A DNA stretch of 64,000 nucleotides from NCBI GenBank assembly GCA_963770315.1, contig CAVYPC010000002.1, positions 992,001-1,056,000 of the forward strand, in the 5' to 3' direction. Source of the stretch: VRUE01 sp963770315. Its GTDB lineage: Bacteria > Actinomycetota > Thermoleophilia > Solirubrobacterales > 70-9. The notes below the pieces were generated by a model, which did not search any database, had not been told where the DNA came from, and saw only the letters and a list, made by a program, of their open reading frames with translations. The translations under genes were made by a program, and so were the position numbers. Shown piece after piece: positions 1 through 7,558 of this stretch; within the stretch, counting starts at the first letter, position 1; the number at the start of each line of letters is the position of its first letter.

Positions 1-2
1 AG

Positions 3-257
3 GGCGCCGAAGAAGCGAAGCAGGGGATCGAAAAGGCCAAGGGAGAAGTGAAGAAGGGCTTCGAAAAGGCCGAAGAAGAAACGAAGCAGGGCGTCAACCA
101 GGGCGCTCAGCAGGCGCAGCAGGGGATCCAGCAGGGCAAGCAGGAAGCCCAGCAGGGAATCGAAAAGGGCGCCGAAGAAGCGCAGAAGGGGATCGAAAAG
201 GGCAAGGAAGAGGCCCAGAAGGGGATCGAAGAAGCCGAAAAGCGCAGCGGCTACTAA
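3..257 (+). CDS. Partial 11-residue-repeat protein, C-terminal end only
   Basis: The frame is open to the left edge, so only the last 84 residues are present; GTG at 48 is start-like but the repeat runs upstream of it. Bases 9-239 make seven consecutive 33-bp units encoding 11 residues each, pattern close to EEAxQGIEKxK, with an invariant Gly at unit position 6 and Ile/Val/Phe at position 7. The rest is Glu, Gln, Lys and Ala. It ends KRSGY and TAA. An 11-residue period is known from hendecad coiled coils and from LEA, apolipoprotein and synuclein-type amphipathic helices. No catalytic motif is visible and the function is not recognised. Its stop overlaps that of the convergent gene by four bases. 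Confidence 0.7.
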   Translation, partial: GAEEAKQGIEKAKGEVKKGFEKAEEETKQGVNQGAQQAQQGIQQGKQEAQQGIEKGAEEAQKGIEKGKEEAQKGIEEAEKRSGY

Positions 258-1489
258 GCCAAGGCGGGCGGCGCGACCGAGGCCGCCTCTTCGGCGAGAT
301 CCGCCGCGAGGGCTTCGACGACGCGTGGGTCGAACTGGCTGCCGGAGTTGCGGCGCAGCTCGGCCAGCGCTTCGTCGGGGCCGACGGGCTCCCGGTAGGG
401 GCGCCGCTGGGTCATCGCCGCGAAGGCGACTGCGACGGCGATGACCCTCGATCCCAGCGGGATCGTCTCGCCGGCGAGCCCATCCGGGTAGCCGCTGCCG
501 TCGAAGTGCTCGGCGCTGGAGCGGACCAGCCGGGCGACAGTCGCCAGGCCGGGGGCCGCGGAGACGATCCTCGCTCCCTCGGCCGTGTGGCTGCGGACCA
601 TCGCCCGCTCGATCTCGTCGAGGCCCTCCTTTTCCAGCACTGACTCCGGCACTGCGAGCAGCCCGACGTCCTGGAGCTCGGCGGCCAGGGCGACGTCGTC
701 TATCTCCTCGCGATCCATCCCCAGGCGGCGGCCGAGTGAGATCGCGCGGTAGGCGACGATGCGCAGGTGGTCGCGCAGATCCGGACGCCTGGCGCTCAGC
801 GCCGCGATCAGCACGGCGTGAGCCTGGCGCCTCGCCGAGCGGTGTTGGCGCTGCTTGTGCGCGGTCAGTCGCTGGCCGGCGATTCGGAGGGTGAGCGCCG
901 GCTCCTGAGCCTCGTCGGGGATCGCCACCTCGCCGTAGGTCGTGCCGAGCGACATGCGGCCCTCGCCGTCCCGCAGCGATGCCGTCGCCGCCAGCACCAT
1001 CTCACCCAGTTGGCTGCTGCTGGTCGGGGCGAGGACAGCAAAGCGGTCGCCGTCGCTGCGGTAGGCCGTGCCGCCGAGCGGAGCCACCGAGGAAACGAGG
1101 TTGGTCGCAAAGCCACGCAGCAGCTCGTCGCCGGCGGCGACGCCCAGGCGGTCTTTGTAGGCCTGCAGGCCGTCGAGCTCGAACAGGACCAGCACGTGGC
1201 TGCCGGCTCCACTCGCGACTATGGCCGCGATGTCCGCCTCCAGCTGCTGGCGGTTCTCCAGGCCCGTTATCTGGTCGCTGCGGGCGTTTTCGTCGTGCCA
1301 CTCCAGCACGGTCGACTGTTTGAGCAGGGTGTCGAGGGTCCGCGCGAAGACGGCGACGATGAGCCCCAGGGTCAGCCAGAAGACGAGCGCGGGGACGCGC
1401 TGGTTGAGGTGGTCGTAGACGAGCAGCGCGACCGCCACCACCGCAAAGACGGTGGGTCCGATGGCCGATCTCCAGCCGAGCGCCAGCAT
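254..1489 (-). CDS. Membrane protein with degenerate GGDEF and HD-GYP domains
   Basis: 411 residues. Two hydrophobic segments (about 11-26 and 33-50) precede a GGDEF-like domain (about 70-215) and an HD-GYP-like domain (about 225-400). The diguanylate cyclase signature reads DGDRF (146-150) instead of GGDEF. In the HD-GYP half the HD pair is QD (273-274), the HHE motif is SAE (325-327), yet DGSGYP (330-335) and H301 remain. Metal ligands needed for c-di-GMP hydrolysis are therefore mostly lost. Probably a non-catalytic nucleotide sensor or scaffold in the inner membrane; the signal sensed is unknown. ATG start is preceded by a GGG-containing site. Confidence 0.82.
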   Translation of the reverse strand: MLALGWRSAIGPTVFAVVAVALLVYDHLNQRVPALVFWLTLGLIVAVFARTLDTLLKQSTVLEWHDENARSDQITGLENRQQLEADIAAIVASGAGSHVLVLFELDGLQAYKDRLGVAAGDELLRGFATNLVSSVAPLGGTAYRSDGDRFAVLAPTSSSQLGEMVLAATASLRDGEGRMSLGTTYGEVAIPDEAQEPALTLRIAGQRLTAHKQRQHRSARRQAHAVLIAALSARRPDLRDHLRIVAYRAISLGRRLGMDREEIDDVALAAELQDVGLLAVPESVLEKEGLDEIERAMVRSHTAEGARIVSAAPGLATVARLVRSSAEHFDGSGYPDGLAGETIPLGSRVIAVAVAFAAMTQRRPYREPVGPDEALAELRRNSGSQFDPRVVEALAADLAEEAASVAPPALA

Positions 1490-1558
1490 TGACCCTGCAT
1501 CGGCAGGCCGCCCGCCGTTCGCAAGTGTCGCGGACGGTTGATCGAAAGCCTGCAGTGG

Positions 1559-2335
1559 CTAGCTGACGACGCAGTCCCGGGTCAGGGTGGTGACGATCGG
1601 CTTTCCTTCGGCGAAGGTGAAGGTGCCTCGGGTAAAGGAGAAGATGGCGCCCGGGAAGCCGGACGGGGCGGCGCAACGGGCGCTGAGGAAACTGTACTTC
1701 TTGCCGCGATAGCGATATTCGCGGTGGAACACGAGGGCGACGTCGGTGACGTAGCCGAGGTCGGAGGCCAGGCGCGGGATCTTGGTCGTCAACACGGTGC
1801 CGAATTTGCCTTGCTTCGGATGCCGGATCGCGAAGGTGAGCACCACGGTGACCTCGACCGGGTGTGAGCCGTGGATGTGCAGCAGGATCGCCGGGTGCCC
1901 ATTTGCGCGTCCGTTGAAAGCGAGCATCTGCCCCCTGACCGGGAACGGGGCCCGGTTGGGGAACTCGACGTTAGCGATGAAGTGCCCGTGCCCGACCAGG
2001 GCGCGGCGGCAGCGGGCAAGCGCGGTTGAGGGGTCGGTCGACTCGAGCAGGCTGGGGTGGCAGGTCGGCAGACCCTCGGTGGAGAGCTTGCCGTAACGAT
2101 TGACCGCCAAGGAGATGCGTCGAAGCTGGGGCGGGCGCGAGCCGTCGTCGGTTTTGATCGAGACGTTGAGGTTGACCGTGACCGGCACGTCGCGATCGCG
2201 AGGCAGCAGGCGGGGGGCAAAGCCGCCGCCGAAGCTGACCAGCAGGCCGTTGCTTCCGGAGAGCTCGCCACGGGCGATCGTGGCGCCGAAGAGCACCAGG
2301 GAAAGCAGTAACCCTATGAACGCGAGGCGCTTCAT
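1559..2335 (-). CDS. Secreted protein of unknown function
   Basis: 258 residues from ATG at 2335. The frame is open further upstream, but this start directly begins a signal peptide: MKR, a hydrophobic stretch of about 15 residues, then a small-residue cleavage region near residue 22. The mature part is rich in beta-type patterns and has a few cysteines (one near GLPTCHPS, one in ARCRRAL, one in SARCAAP and one near the C-terminus), compatible with disulfides outside the membrane. No enzyme motif is recognised. A perfect 16-bp palindrome at 2355-2370 and a TAGACT hexamer (minus strand 2355-2350) lie just upstream, suggesting a short-leader promoter with an operator-like site. Confidence 0.68.
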   Translation of the reverse strand: MKRLAFIGLLLSLVLFGATIARGELSGSNGLLVSFGGGFAPRLLPRDRDVPVTVNLNVSIKTDDGSRPPQLRRISLAVNRYGKLSTEGLPTCHPSLLESTDPSTALARCRRALVGHGHFIANVEFPNRAPFPVRGQMLAFNGRANGHPAILLHIHGSHPVEVTVVLTFAIRHPKQGKFGTVLTTKIPRLASDLGYVTDVALVFHREYRYRGKKYSFLSARCAAPSGFPGAIFSFTRGTFTFAEGKPIVTTLTRDCVVS

Positions 2336-2354
2336 CCGATCCCAGGGAGAGTCT

Positions 2355-2370
2355 ATTCCGGTACCGGAAT
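2355..2370. promoter_or_regulatory. 16-bp perfect palindrome upstream of secreted-protein gene
   Basis: attccggtaccggaat is its own reverse complement. It lies 20 bp upstream of the ATG at 2335 and abuts or overlaps a minus-strand TAGACT that would be the -10 box. This position suits a repressor or activator dimer. It could also be chance or a short hairpin; the binding protein is unknown. Confidence 0.4.
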
Positions 2371-2458
2371 CGGCTCGGAGAGGTTGGGTTAAGAAAGACC
2401 GCGGCTGGGTGCGGGGCTTTTCGCCCCCGAGCGGCACCGGCGCCGGATTGGCCCCCGG

Positions 2459-2920
2459 CTACTCGCCCATCGCCTTTATCACCAGCCGCTTCGGCCGGCG
2501 GCCGTCGAACTCGCAGTAGAAGACCTGCTGCCAGGGGCCGAGGTCGAGGCGGCCGGCGGTGACCGGGACGATCGCCTGATGGTGGACCAGCAGGTTCTTG
2601 AGGTGGGCGTCGCCGTTGTCCTCGCCGCCGCGGTGATGGCGGTAGTCGCCGCCCTCGGGGAGGAGCTCCTTGGCGACCCCGTTGGCCGCCGCCCGCCAGC
2701 TCGGCGGCGCGATCTTGTCGAGCCACTCGAGGACGTCCTCGTGCAGCCCGGGCTCGTCGTCGTTGACCCAGACGCCGGCGGTGATGTGCATCGCCGAGAC
2801 CAGCACCATGCCCTCGGCGATCCCCGCCTCGCTCACCGCCGCCTGCACCTCCTCGGTGATGCGGATCAGCTCGCGCCGCTCGCTCGTCTCGATGGTCATG
2901 TAAGCGGTGTGCGTCTTCAT
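2459..2920 (-). CDS. yjbQ: YjbQ/UPF0047 family protein
   Basis: 153 residues, the usual length of the YjbQ (UPF0047) family. Signature stretches are visible: SAMHITAGVWVNDDE (about 43-57), HLKNLLVHH (about 106-114) and GRLDLGPWQQVFYCEFDG (about 122-140). The conserved histidines and acidic residues form the family's putative metal site. E. coli YjbQ has a weak thiamin-phosphate synthase activity, but the physiological role is unsettled. The ATG at 2920 has a GGGGGC site just upstream. It is divergent from the cell-surface gene at 3021 and stands alone. Confidence 0.93.
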   Translation of the reverse strand: MKTHTAYMTIETSERRELIRITEEVQAAVSEAGIAEGMVLVSAMHITAGVWVNDDEPGLHEDVLEWLDKIAPPSWRAAANGVAKELLPEGGDYRHHRGGEDNGDAHLKNLLVHHQAIVPVTAGRLDLGPWQQVFYCEFDGRRPKRLVIKAMGE

Positions 2921-3020
2921 CGGCGCCCCCTATTCAAGGGTCGGGATTGGACCGCAACTCTTGGCTGGGCGGCGGTTACAGTGCCCGACGATAACCGAGC
3001 GGGGGAGGCGGTAGAGGCAG

Positions 3021-4160
3021 ATGACAAGGCTGCGTGCGGCGACGATCGCGATCGGGATGACGCTCTGCATGGCGCTTGGCGCCGGGTCGCCGGCGATGGC
3101 CGCGGCGGGCTCGGTCGAGGGCACGGTCACCGACGACTCGGCCGGTCACACTCCGGTTGCGGGTGTCGAAGTCTGCTTCCACAGGGTCGAATACACGGTG
3201 GAAGACGGCTGCTCCAAAACCGACGGAGGCGGGCACTACGCGCTTGCCGTCCCGATCCCCGGCGCCTACACGATCACGTTCTGGCCGCCGAGCGGGCTGA
3301 ACTACATGATCCAGCACTACAACGATGCATTGGCCTACGGGGATGCCGAACCGGTGATGGTTGGCCCGGGCGCGACCGTGTCGAACATCGACGCCGAGCT
3401 GCATCAGGGTGGCACGATCGCCGGGACGGTCACCGAAGCCGGCAGCGGCGACCCGATCCAGGGGTTGTCCGTTTGTGCAACGGGGGGTCCCGGCCTCGAA
3501 TTCGGTCGCTGCACGGCGACCGGTACCGGCGGCCACTACACGATTACCGGGCTGCGGCCAGACCCCGAATACCAGGTCGAATTCTTCGCCGGCAAAGACC
3601 TCAACTTCCTGACCCAGTACTACGAAGGCAAGGAAGGGCCGAATCACTGGGACCCGGTATCGGTCGTCGCCGGCGCAACCACCGCGGGAATCGATGCCGC
3701 GATGAACCCCGGCGCGCAAATCTCGGGCAGGGTGACCGAACAGGGAACCGGAGAGCCGCTGCCCGAAGTCGAAGTCTGCGCCGAGGATCCGGCGGAAACC
3801 CCGCGCGCCCGGGAATTCGAACAGTGCGCGTTCACCGACGCAGCGGGCGACTACACGATCCGCAGCCTGCGCGCCGGAACCTTCGTCGTCGGCTTCGACC
3901 GGGCGCGCTCAGTCTTCGACAGCTCCCGGCTCTTCGTGCAGTGGTACGACAACGTCTTCTCGGAAGCCCAGGCCACCCGGATCGCGATCGCGCCGCCGCA
4001 GACCAGGGCCGGCGTCGACGCACGCCTGGTTGGCCTCCCTCGTCCCAAGGCCTCGAGCGTCGTGGTCACGCTGATCGAAACGCAGGTCGGGCACTCCGTG
4101 CCCCACAAGTGCAAGCGGCACTTTCAGCGCAGGAAGGTCAAGGGAAGGTCCGCTGCGTAA
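3021..4160 (+). CDS. Secreted protein with three carboxypeptidase-regulatory-like repeats, probably frameshifted at the C-terminus
   Basis: 379 residues as read. A signal peptide (MTRLRAATIAIGMTLCMALG...) is followed by three similar beta-sandwich repeats starting near residues 33, 130 and 233. Each opens with a GTV/GRVT strand, carries a V.VC motif, and contains GHYTI/GDYTI-like strands, as in carboxypeptidase regulatory-like domains of cell-surface proteins. The repeats contain paired cysteines. The final residues QRRKVKGRSAA look shifted: moving one base near 4145 continues the frame to a stop at 4226-4228 and gives a KVRCVRVHKQ-type basic, His-rich tail. Role: likely extracellular, non-enzymatic. 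Confidence 0.75.
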   Translation: MTRLRAATIAIGMTLCMALGAGSPAMAAAGSVEGTVTDDSAGHTPVAGVEVCFHRVEYTVEDGCSKTDGGGHYALAVPIPGAYTITFWPPSGLNYMIQHYNDALAYGDAEPVMVGPGATVSNIDAELHQGGTIAGTVTEAGSGDPIQGLSVCATGGPGLEFGRCTATGTGGHYTITGLRPDPEYQVEFFAGKDLNFLTQYYEGKEGPNHWDPVSVVAGATTAGIDAAMNPGAQISGRVTEQGTGEPLPEVEVCAEDPAETPRAREFEQCAFTDAAGDYTIRSLRAGTFVVGFDRARSVFDSSRLFVQWYDNVFSEAQATRIAIAPPQTRAGVDARLVGLPRPKASSVVVTLIETQVGHSVPHKCKRHFQRRKVKGRSAA

Positions 4161-4236
4161 GGGTCCACAAGCAGCATCGCCCTCATCGCCACAAGCATGG
4201 CCCGAAGGCGGTGGCGGGCGGGCGCTGAGGCGAGGC

Positions 4237-5118
4237 TCAACCGCCTTCGTCGCCGCCCGGGCGGTTGCCGCCGCTGGGGCGCGTCACCCGTTCGGCGCGC
4301 TGGCGGACTTCCGCGACCGCCTCGCGGGTGGTGGCGAGCGCCTCCTCGGTGGCGGCGGCCACTCCCTCGCTGGGCTTGCCGCCGACCATGTCTCGGAAGG
4401 CATTCTTGAAGCGCTCGGTGTGGCGGTCGGGCGGGAATCGCTCCTCCGCCTTTGCCTGCTTAGCGGGACGGCGCTCGCCGTAACGGCGACGGGCCCAGGG
4501 AGAGCCGGGCTTGCCCAGCCTCGCGGCACCGTAGATGGCGATCGGGAAGATGAAGAACCCGATCGTCCCGTGCAGCACCCGCTGCTTGCCGAAGCAGATT
4601 GCGACCAGGGCGAAGACGGCGGCAGCGTAGAGGATGCTCGCGATCGTCTCTTCGATCGACCCGGTGTCGAAGCTGAACGGGCTGAAGCCAAGCAGGATCA
4701 GCATCATCCCCGCGGCGGCGATCACGGTCGCGTCGATCGAGGCGCGTCCCTCCTCGGCCCAGTAGACGTCATCCAGATAGACCCAGAGGGCGAACTCGTC
4801 GATCGTCAGCCCCGCCCCGACGCCGAAGAAGAAAGCGCAGATTTCCGCGTACGGGCTGTCGCCGAGCGCCGCCAGCCCCAGCGTGCCGGCGATCATCATC
4901 GTCACGATCCCGAAGACCAGGTGGTGCAGGTGGACCCCGCCGTCGCTGACCACGCTGCCCGGCCACCAGGGAACGCGGGGGCTGCGCATCAGGCGGGTGC
5001 TCATACGGATGAAGGCGAAGGAGAGGATGAAGCCGACCAAGACCAGGAAGAGGCCCTGTTTTTCATCAGCGAGGATCTGGTCGTTCCAGAAGTCGCTGAA
5101 TATCGAAGCGGCGATCAT
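4237..5118 (-). CDS. Polytopic membrane protein of unknown function
   Basis: 293 residues from ATG at 5118. The frame stays open far upstream, but that part is a shadow of the next gene; the ATG overlaps that gene's TGA as ATGA. About six hydrophobic segments are visible, with HLHHLVFG (about residue 62) and GLTIDEFALWVYLDDVYW (about 101-118) as conserved-looking polar motifs between helices. The C-terminal ~90 residues are basic and Ala/Glu-rich, probably cytoplasmic. The His and Asp clusters facing membrane segments could bind a metal or proton, but no function is assigned. Last gene of a four-gene overlapping run on the minus strand. Confidence 0.8.
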   Translation of the reverse strand: MIAASIFSDFWNDQILADEKQGLFLVLVGFILSFAFIRMSTRLMRSPRVPWWPGSVVSDGGVHLHHLVFGIVTMMIAGTLGLAALGDSPYAEICAFFFGVGAGLTIDEFALWVYLDDVYWAEEGRASIDATVIAAAGMMLILLGFSPFSFDTGSIEETIASILYAAAVFALVAICFGKQRVLHGTIGFFIFPIAIYGAARLGKPGSPWARRRYGERRPAKQAKAEERFPPDRHTERFKNAFRDMVGGKPSEGVAAATEEALATTREAVAEVRQRAERVTRPSGGNRPGGDEGG

Positions 5119-5870
5119 CGGCTGTGTGGACGCGAGTGTAGCCGCGGGCCCGAGCCGTCCTTCTCGGCGATCAGGCCGAGGGTCAGGAGCACCGCCGCGA
5201 CCGCGTAGAACGGGGTCAGCACGATGTTGGTTGCGGTGTCGGCGAGCCACTCGGCGGCCAGCGAGTCGCCGAGGAGGGAGTGGGTGAGATGCGTTGCCAG
5301 GTCGGTCAGCCCGTCGCTGCCGATCTCGATCGGGACCAGGACAGCGAGGACCAGCCAGAAGCGACCGCGGACCAGCTGGTAGCTGCGGGCGAGGGCGGCG
5401 CGAACTCCCCGGTGCTCGATCTCCACCACCGGGGCGGCGAGGCCGAAGTAGACGAAGACGAAGATCCCCGGCGCGACGAAGGCGAGGATGCCGACGGCGA
5501 CGAGGATGCCGAAGATCAGGTCGACCGCGATCAGCCGCCAGTACTTGATCGTGCCCGCGATCTCGCGCAGCGAGGGCGGCTCGTCGCCGTGTGGATGGGT
5601 GAGGGCGATCGCCACCGCGCCGGTGTAGAAGACCTCCCCGATCAGTCCCGTGGTGACGAGCAGCAGCAGTGCCATCAGGGCGCCGAATATCTCCAGGCCG
5701 CTGCCGACGCTCAGCGAGGTCGCCTCGACGTGCACCGGGATCGCGTGGATCAGCCCCAGCGGTACGAAGACGAGGACAGCGAGCGGTAGCAGCGTCCCCG
5801 CCCAGGCGAAGTAGGTGCGCCAGATCCTCGCGTAGAGGGAGAAGACGGTCATCTGCTGGCGAAACTGCAT
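5115..5870 (-). CDS. Polytopic membrane protein, YciC/DUF-type
   Basis: 251 residues, about six membrane-spanning segments. The arrangement (N-terminal amphipathic SLYARIWRTYFAW, then TM pairs, a cytosolic RGVRAALARSYQLVRGRFW segment and a C-terminal TM hairpin) resembles membrane proteins loosely grouped with YciC or glycerophosphodiesterase membrane domains. No catalytic residues are evident. ATG at 5870. Its stop overlaps the next gene's start by 4 bp, so the two membrane proteins are probably translationally coupled and may form a complex. Function not assigned. Confidence 0.8.
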   Translation of the reverse strand: MQFRQQMTVFSLYARIWRTYFAWAGTLLPLAVLVFVPLGLIHAIPVHVEATSLSVGSGLEIFGALMALLLLVTTGLIGEVFYTGAVAIALTHPHGDEPPSLREIAGTIKYWRLIAVDLIFGILVAVGILAFVAPGIFVFVYFGLAAPVVEIEHRGVRAALARSYQLVRGRFWLVLAVLVPIEIGSDGLTDLATHLTHSLLGDSLAAEWLADTATNIVLTPFYAVAAVLLTLGLIAEKDGSGPRLHSRPHSR

Positions 5871-5905
5871 TCGTACGTCCTATGCGCGCCCAAATGCAGA
5901 CTCGG

Positions 5906-6235
5906 CTATCGCCGGCGGCGTCCGGACGGGTGGCGGCCACGCTCTTCGAGCTTCGATCGTGAGGAGCTCGAGGCCGGCACTTGCTTGACGTCGCGCAGGT
6001 CGGGGACGAGCAGTTCCCCGGCGCACTGGCGGTGCCAGTGATGGTGTTCGGTGCCACCCAGACGCAGTACGTACTGGACGACCGTGTGCTCGGTGCCGAT
6101 CGGGATGTCGCCATGACAGCCGGGGCAGCGGTAGAGCTTCTGGCCGAAGCTGCGGATCAGCCAGACCTCGTTGCCTTCGTCGTCATAGCCGCGCAGGCTC
6201 CAGCGCTTGCTGGGGAGCCCGGCGCCCGCGCTCAT
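5906..6235 (-). CDS. Small zinc-binding protein
   Basis: 109 residues from ATG at 6235, which overlaps the TGA of the upstream gene (ATGA). A treble-clef-like ligand set is visible: C37-x2-C40 in RCPGCHGDI, H50, and H68-x2-C71 in WHRQC. The C-terminus is basic and Ser-rich, suggesting nucleic-acid contact. Similar small proteins with an RCPGC...HxxC pattern occur in many actinobacteria, without an established role. The longer reading to 6391 was rejected because it overlaps the whole N-terminus of the neighbour. Confidence 0.75.
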   Translation of the reverse strand: MSAGAGLPSKRWSLRGYDDEGNEVWLIRSFGQKLYRCPGCHGDIPIGTEHTVVQYVLRLGGTEHHHWHRQCAGELLVPDLRDVKQVPASSSSRSKLEERGRHPSGRRRR

Positions 6236-6615
6236 CGCTTCGAGAGCCAGGCGAAACCGGCTGCCATCGCCAGGTTCGCGGCCCCGGCGAGGCGGAGGCC
6301 GAGCTTGGCCCCGGGCCGGCTGAGCGCCGGCGACTCCGACCAGAGGGCGTCGGTTGCGATCTCGGTGCCGCGCAGCCAGGCGAGGGCCCACCAGTCGCGC
6401 TGTTCGCCGCGGGTCGCGGCGACGGCGTGAGCCGCGGCGAAGGTCAGCCAGATCGGCCCGCAGCGGCGGAAGAGGTGGGCGGCGTCGGGCGAAGGCTCGT
6501 CGTGGCCCAGCACTCGCAGCGTCGCCTCCGGCGCGGCGATCGCCGCCGATCCGAGGACCAGATCGAATGCGGCCATGTTGCGGTTGGTGATGCGAAGGGC
6601 CTGCTCAAGGGTCAT
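6232..6615 (-). CDS. Small protein of unknown function, possibly membrane-associated
   Basis: 127 residues from ATG at 6615, preceded by GGGGG five bases upstream on the minus strand; an in-frame ATG at 6627 is an alternative. Composition is Ala/Leu-rich with three or four hydrophobic or amphipathic helices (around 18-35, 50-65 and 103-123). No known motif. First gene of the four-gene minus-strand run, divergent from the RpiR-type regulator. Function not recognised. Confidence 0.68.
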   Translation of the reverse strand: MTLEQALRITNRNMAAFDLVLGSAAIAAPEATLRVLGHDEPSPDAAHLFRRCGPIWLTFAAAHAVAATRGEQRDWWALAWLRGTEIATDALWSESPALSRPGAKLGLRLAGAANLAMAAGFAWLSKR

Positions 6616-6675
6616 TTCAACCCCCATCCAACCAGATCGGAAGGGAAAGCATGCGCACCGGCGAAATGGACCGCC

Positions 6676-7533
6676 GTGACCAAGACCGCAACCAAACCCC
6701 CCCAGCTCAAGAGCCTTTCCGAGTACATCCAGGAGCGCTTCGAGGAGTTCTCGCGCTCGCAGAAAGACGTCGCCCGCTACATCGTCGACCATCTCGACGA
6801 GGCGGCCTTCCTCACTGCCGAGGAGCTGGCCCGGAGAGCGAGCACCTCCTCATCGACGGTGGTGCGCTTCTCCCAGGCTCTCGGCTTCGAGGGTTACCCC
6901 GAGCTGCAGCAGGCGGCGATTGAGGAGTACCGCAGCGCAACCGTGGCCGGCAGCGGCACCGGCAGCGGCGGGGCGGCGCTCTTCTCCTTCGACCACTCCG
7001 AGCTGGAGGGCTCGCTCGGCGCCGACTACGCGAACCTCGAGGAAACCGCGCGCAACCTCACCCGCGAGCAGGTCGACGGCGCCGTCGCCGCCCTGGCCGA
7101 AGCGCAGCGGGTGGTGATCGTCGGCGTCGACCAGATGGCCTTCTTCGCCAGCTACCTGCGCCACATCCTCAGCCTGCTCGACATCCGCGCCGAAATCGTC
7201 GCCAGCACCGGTGGCGAGTCGCTGCAGCGGTTGGGGCGGATCGACGAGGAGACGCTGGTGATCGTCCTCTCCTGCGGTCGTGCCCACCCACTGCTGCTGC
7301 GGGCGATGAAGCTCGCCCTGCACCGCCGCGCGCGCACTCTGGCGATCTCCGACGCCTCGATGTCGGAGGTCGGCGAGCACGCCGAACAGACTCTCTACTT
7401 CTCGTCCAACAGCCCTTCGTTCGCCCGCTCGAACACGGCGCTGATGGCGCTGGTACAGGGTTTGGCCCACGGTCTCTATGCGCGCGACGAAGCAGCGCAC
7501 AAAGACCGCATCCGCGCCTACAAACTGAAGTAG
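6676..7533 (+). CDS. RpiR/MurR-family transcriptional regulator
   Basis: 285 residues from GTG at 6676, chosen because the family fold begins at once (SLSEYIQERFEEFSRSQKDV). The N-terminal helix-turn-helix covers about 10-85, with ARRASTSSSTVVRFSQALG as the recognition-helix region, and a SIS phosphosugar-binding domain covers about 125-255 (VVIVGVDQMAFFASYL, then VLSCGRAHPLLLRAM). SIS domains of this family bind phosphorylated sugars and modulate DNA binding. Only 25 bp separate it from pdxS, so it may control PLP synthesis; ribose-5-phosphate, a PdxS substrate, is an obvious candidate effector (inference). Confidence 0.9.
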   Translation: MTKTATKPPQLKSLSEYIQERFEEFSRSQKDVARYIVDHLDEAAFLTAEELARRASTSSSTVVRFSQALGFEGYPELQQAAIEEYRSATVAGSGTGSGGAALFSFDHSELEGSLGADYANLEETARNLTREQVDGAVAALAEAQRVVIVGVDQMAFFASYLRHILSLLDIRAEIVASTGGESLQRLGRIDEETLVIVLSCGRAHPLLLRAMKLALHRRARTLAISDASMSEVGEHAEQTLYFSSNSPSFARSNTALMALVQGLAHGLYARDEAAHKDRIRAYKLK

Positions 7534-7545
7534 CGACCGCCCCCG

Positions 7546-7551
7546 TAATAT
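7546..7551 (+). promoter_or_regulatory. Candidate -10 box of pdxS
   Basis: TAATAT ends 7 bases before the GTG of pdxS, placing the predicted transcription start at or next to the start codon. No convincing -35 and no Shine-Dalgarno sequence are seen, so the transcript may be leaderless. Confidence 0.4.
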
Positions 7552-7558
7552 TGGCCGC

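Noticed and set aside
9..239. The 33-bp repeats as a CRISPR array
   Set aside because: Units are contiguous without spacers, differ at synonymous and conservative positions, and encode an 11-residue protein repeat.
5119..6114. N-terminal extension of the 4237-5118 membrane protein to 6114
   Set aside because: The extra 332 residues are Arg/Pro-rich, hydrophilic and read through the neighbouring membrane gene in another frame; the ATGA overlap at 5118 gives a natural start.
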